34,228 bases of DNA from JBMTVT01 sp049451635 (GTDB lineage Bacteria; Bacteroidota; Bacteroidia; Flavobacteriales; Flavobacteriaceae): the NCBI GenBank assembly GCA_049451635.1, contig JBMTVT010000021.1:1-34228 (forward strand), read 5' to 3'. Below are positions 32,326 to 34,228 of the stretch, piece by piece (the stretch's first letter is position 1; every line of letters starts with the position of its first letter). The notes beneath the pieces are model-generated. The model worked only from the letters and a program-made list of their open reading frames with translations, ran no database searches and was not told the DNA's origin. Made by a program: the position numbers and the translations under genes.

Positions 32326-33363
32326 TTATTTATGCTTTAAAACTATATCCTTGTATTCTGAAGGGGTCATGTTTTTAAGTTTTTTAAAACTTGTGTTGAA
32401 TGATGTTTTTGAATTAAAGCCTACATCTTTTGCGATTCCTAAAAGGGAATAATGCTCGTGTTTGTTTTCATGCAAAGCTTCAATAAAAGCTTCAATGCGA
32501 TAACTGTTAACAAACGCCTGGAAATTCGTTTGCATGTAATTATTTAAAACCTCAGAAATGTATTGTCTGGGTACATGTAACAACTCAGCAATTTTTTGAA
32601 TGGAAAGGTTAGAATCTGTATAGATTTTATCTTTTTCCATAAGCGTTATAAGTTTGGACTTTATGCTTTCAAAATCTTCAACATGTAGTGATGAGTTTTT
32701 ATATTTTTCACTTTCCTTATTTATTAAAATATCTTTTGGCGATAGCACTAACTTAAGTGCTATGGTATAGAAAAGAAATGCAACAACTATTATGGTATAT
32801 TCTCCAAGGTGTTCTTTTGTTATGGCAAAAAAGGTTTCTTCATAATAAAACCAATACAAAACCTCGTCCAAAATTGAAAAACCAATTATTATAACCAACG
32901 GAACAATAAAATATAGCATCCATTTTTGGGACTTGGCTTTTAACAAGCTTATTAAGGTGTAAAACATGTAACCCAAAAAGGTAAGCTCAACGAAAATTTC
33001 GATGAAATCAATAATAAAAATGCCTTCAGAATAAATAATTTCCAATAATTCAATTACGAAAAAGAACAGATTTGGTACAAAAAAAAATAAGTCTTTTAGA
33101 GAAAATTTTTTGGCCTTTGATAAGTAATATTTTACAAAAAGAAATAAAAAAGTAATGAACAGCGATTTGTCAAAAAGAAATAAATCTACATTGGGACTAA
33201 TTAAGTTGGTTTCATCATCACCAAAAATGTATAGAATTACCGAAAATATAGTGCCTAAAAGCAGATATAAAGTGGGCTTTAAATAATTATTTTTATTTTT
33301 AAAAAGTACTATCAGCAAAAACAGTCCTTGGATTAAAGCAATTATTTGAACAGTTTTAAGCAT
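32326..33363 (-). CDS. Membrane-anchored AraC family transcriptional regulator
   Basis: This 345-residue protein combines about seven transmembrane helices (residues 1 to roughly 215) with a C-terminal AraC-type DNA-binding domain (roughly 245-345). The N-terminal half starts MLKTVQIIALIQGLFLLIVL and is almost wholly hydrophobic. The HTH shows LSIQKIAELLHVPRQYISEV, then NFQAFVNSYRIEAF and the signature second helix pair SLLGIAKDVGFNSKTSFNTS, ending FKKLKNMTPSEYKDIV. This layout is common in Bacteroidota regulators that probably sense a membrane or periplasmic signal. The signal and targets are unknown; the adjacent LtaS-dagK operon is a candidate target. It begins one base after the end of meaB. 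Confidence 0.9.
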   Translation of the reverse strand: MLKTVQIIALIQGLFLLIVLFKNKNNYLKPTLYLLLGTIFSVILYIFGDDETNLISPNVDLFLFDKSLFITFLFLFVKYYLSKAKKFSLKDLFFFVPNLFFFVIELLEIIYSEGIFIIDFIEIFVELTFLGYMFYTLISLLKAKSQKWMLYFIVPLVIIIGFSILDEVLYWFYYEETFFAITKEHLGEYTIIVVAFLFYTIALKLVLSPKDILINKESEKYKNSSLHVEDFESIKSKLITLMEKDKIYTDSNLSIQKIAELLHVPRQYISEVLNNYMQTNFQAFVNSYRIEAFIEALHENKHEHYSLLGIAKDVGFNSKTSFNTSFKKLKNMTPSEYKDIVLKHK

Positions 33364-33364
33364 T

Positions 33365-34228
33365 TTATTTTAATTTCATAAGATAATCTGCCGCAGCGAA
33401 GGGTGTAGTTTTATTGGTTTCAACAAGCTTAAGTTGTTCTTCTAATTCTTTTTTGATTATTGGGGCATTAAAAAAATCAGATTTTAATTGGTTTTCAATG
33501 GTTTGTATAAGCCAAAATTTGTTTTGCTCATGTCGTTTTGTGATGAAATAATTGTTTTTGGTGGTTAACTCAACATAATCTAAAATAATTTCCCAAATAG
33601 CATCAATACCTTCATTATGTAAAGCACTACATGTGGTTACTTTAGGTTGCCATTTTGATGCTTTTTCAGGATATAGGTGAAGCGCTCTATTAAATTCTAC
33701 CTTAGCAAGTTTGGCATTTTTTACATTATCACCGTCTGCTTTATTAATGGCAATGGCATCTGCCATTTCAATAATGCCCCGTTTAATACCTTGTAATTCA
33801 TCACCAGCTCCAGCGAGTTTTAGCAATAAAAAGAAATCTACCATGCTATGAACAGTTGTTTCACTTTGACCTACACCAACAGTTTCAATAATAATCACAT
33901 CAAAACCAGCAGCTTCACAGAGAATTATGGTTTCTCGTGTTTTTCTGGCTACACCACCCAAAGAGTCTCCAGAAGCTGATGGACGAATAAATGCATTTTT
34001 ATCTTTAACCAAAGCTTCCATTCGGGTTTTATCTCCTAAAATACTACCTTTTGTAATAGTGCTACTGGGGTCTATAGCCAAAACAGCAACACGTTTTCCT
34101 AAGCTGGTCAAGTGTTTTCCAAATGCTTCAATAAACGTGCTTTTACCAACACCAGGAACTCCCGTTATGCCAATTCTAATGGATTTATTGGCAAATGGCA
34201 AGCAACTTTTTAGAATATTGTTTGCTTG
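33365..34228 (-). CDS. meaB: MeaB GTPase, methylmalonyl-CoA mutase chaperone (5' end outside the window)
   Basis: MeaB (also annotated ArgK) is a SIMIBI-class GTPase that protects and reloads the adenosylcobalamin-dependent methylmalonyl-CoA mutase. Visible motifs are the P-loop GITGVPGVGKSTFIEAFG, the switch region LAIDPSSTITKGSILGDKTR, IRPSASGDSLGGVARKT, IIIETVGVGQSE and the guanine-specificity NKADGDN. The C-terminal dimerisation arm follows. The frame stays open to the right edge, where upstream codons read QANNILKSCLPFANKSIRIG, so the apparent start near 34201 is an internal Leu (TTG) and the true start is outside the window. 288 codons including the stop are present of an expected 330 or more. 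A mutase gene is not visible here. Confidence 0.95.
   Translation of the reverse strand, partial: QANNILKSCLPFANKSIRIGITGVPGVGKSTFIEAFGKHLTSLGKRVAVLAIDPSSTITKGSILGDKTRMEALVKDKNAFIRPSASGDSLGGVARKTRETIILCEAAGFDVIIIETVGVGQSETTVHSMVDFFLLLKLAGAGDELQGIKRGIIEMADAIAINKADGDNVKNAKLAKVEFNRALHLYPEKASKWQPKVTTCSALHNEGIDAIWEIILDYVELTTKNNYFITKRHEQNKFWLIQTIENQLKSDFFNAPIIKKELEEQLKLVETNKTTPFAAADYLMKLK

Noticed and set aside
34201..34201. Apparent start of meaB
   Set aside because: The codon is an internal TTG (Leu); the frame continues with family-like residues to the window edge.
1..34228. CRISPR arrays, tRNA/rRNA genes, prophage, defence systems, retrons
   Set aside because: Looked for regular spaced repeats, cloverleaf-like intergenic sequence, reverse transcriptases, nucleases and phage genes; none seen. 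A tRNA or structured-RNA scan would be needed to exclude cryptic ones.

Overview
The window is AT-rich chromosomal DNA from a member of the Bacteroidota, almost certainly Flavobacteriaceae. Supporting signs are a secreted protease with a type IX secretion (Por) sorting domain, a bacillithiol enzyme (BshC), a Bacteroidota-type YidC, very few Shine-Dalgarno sequences, and several perfect TAnnTTTG -7 promoter boxes. It is mostly vertically inherited core genome. I saw no CRISPR array, tRNA, rRNA, phage, defence island or biosynthetic cluster.

Layout. 1-430: the right end of an IS element has cut a secreted CarboxypepD_reg-like gene, which also carries a frameshift. 563-6642: ychF, then parE, an unlisted 44-codon ORF and parC, forming a topoisomerase IV operon. 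6658-7446: terC on the minus strand. 7495-8065: an IS3-family orfA fragment lying between two gene heads that face each other, with a perfect 18-bp palindrome on the left; this looks like an IS-mediated deletion scar. 8297-9898: bshC. 9942-10271: a truncated TPR-type protein. 10408-13393: a group II PLP decarboxylase and guaA. 13545-16292: a LysM/periplasmic-binding-like protein, a broken DUF922 protease-like gene and a DUF3820 gene. 16476-17922: a DEAD-box helicase followed by a decayed VF530-type gene. 18113-22547: pyrG, yidC and a YwqK/MORN protein, separated by hairpin terminators. 22630-23007: a fasciclin-domain pseudogene. 23144-26918: mnmA, a T9SS-exported subtilase and a nitronate-monooxygenase-like flavoprotein. 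27171-29366: a MATE transporter, a small acidic conserved-looking protein and a PAP2 phosphatase. 29369-34228 (minus strand): a diacylglycerol kinase overlapping an LtaS-like phosphoglycerol/phosphoethanolamine transferase, a membrane-anchored AraC regulator, and meaB, which runs off the right edge.

Two themes stand out. First, intact housekeeping genes sit beside many broken accessory genes: a frameshifted carboxypeptidase-regulatory-like gene, two truncated heads, a TPR fragment, and DUF922, VF530 and FAS1 remnants. That suggests active gene loss. Second, a compact lipid-phosphate module (PAP2 phosphatase, DagK, LtaS-like transferase) resembles the diacylglycerol recycling that accompanies lipoteichoic-acid synthesis in Firmicutes, but here in a Gram-negative genome. 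Smaller leads are guaA and MATE start codons placed where the predicted transcription start should be (possible leaderless mRNAs), and a possible small RNA ahead of parE. I found no convincing wholly new system.
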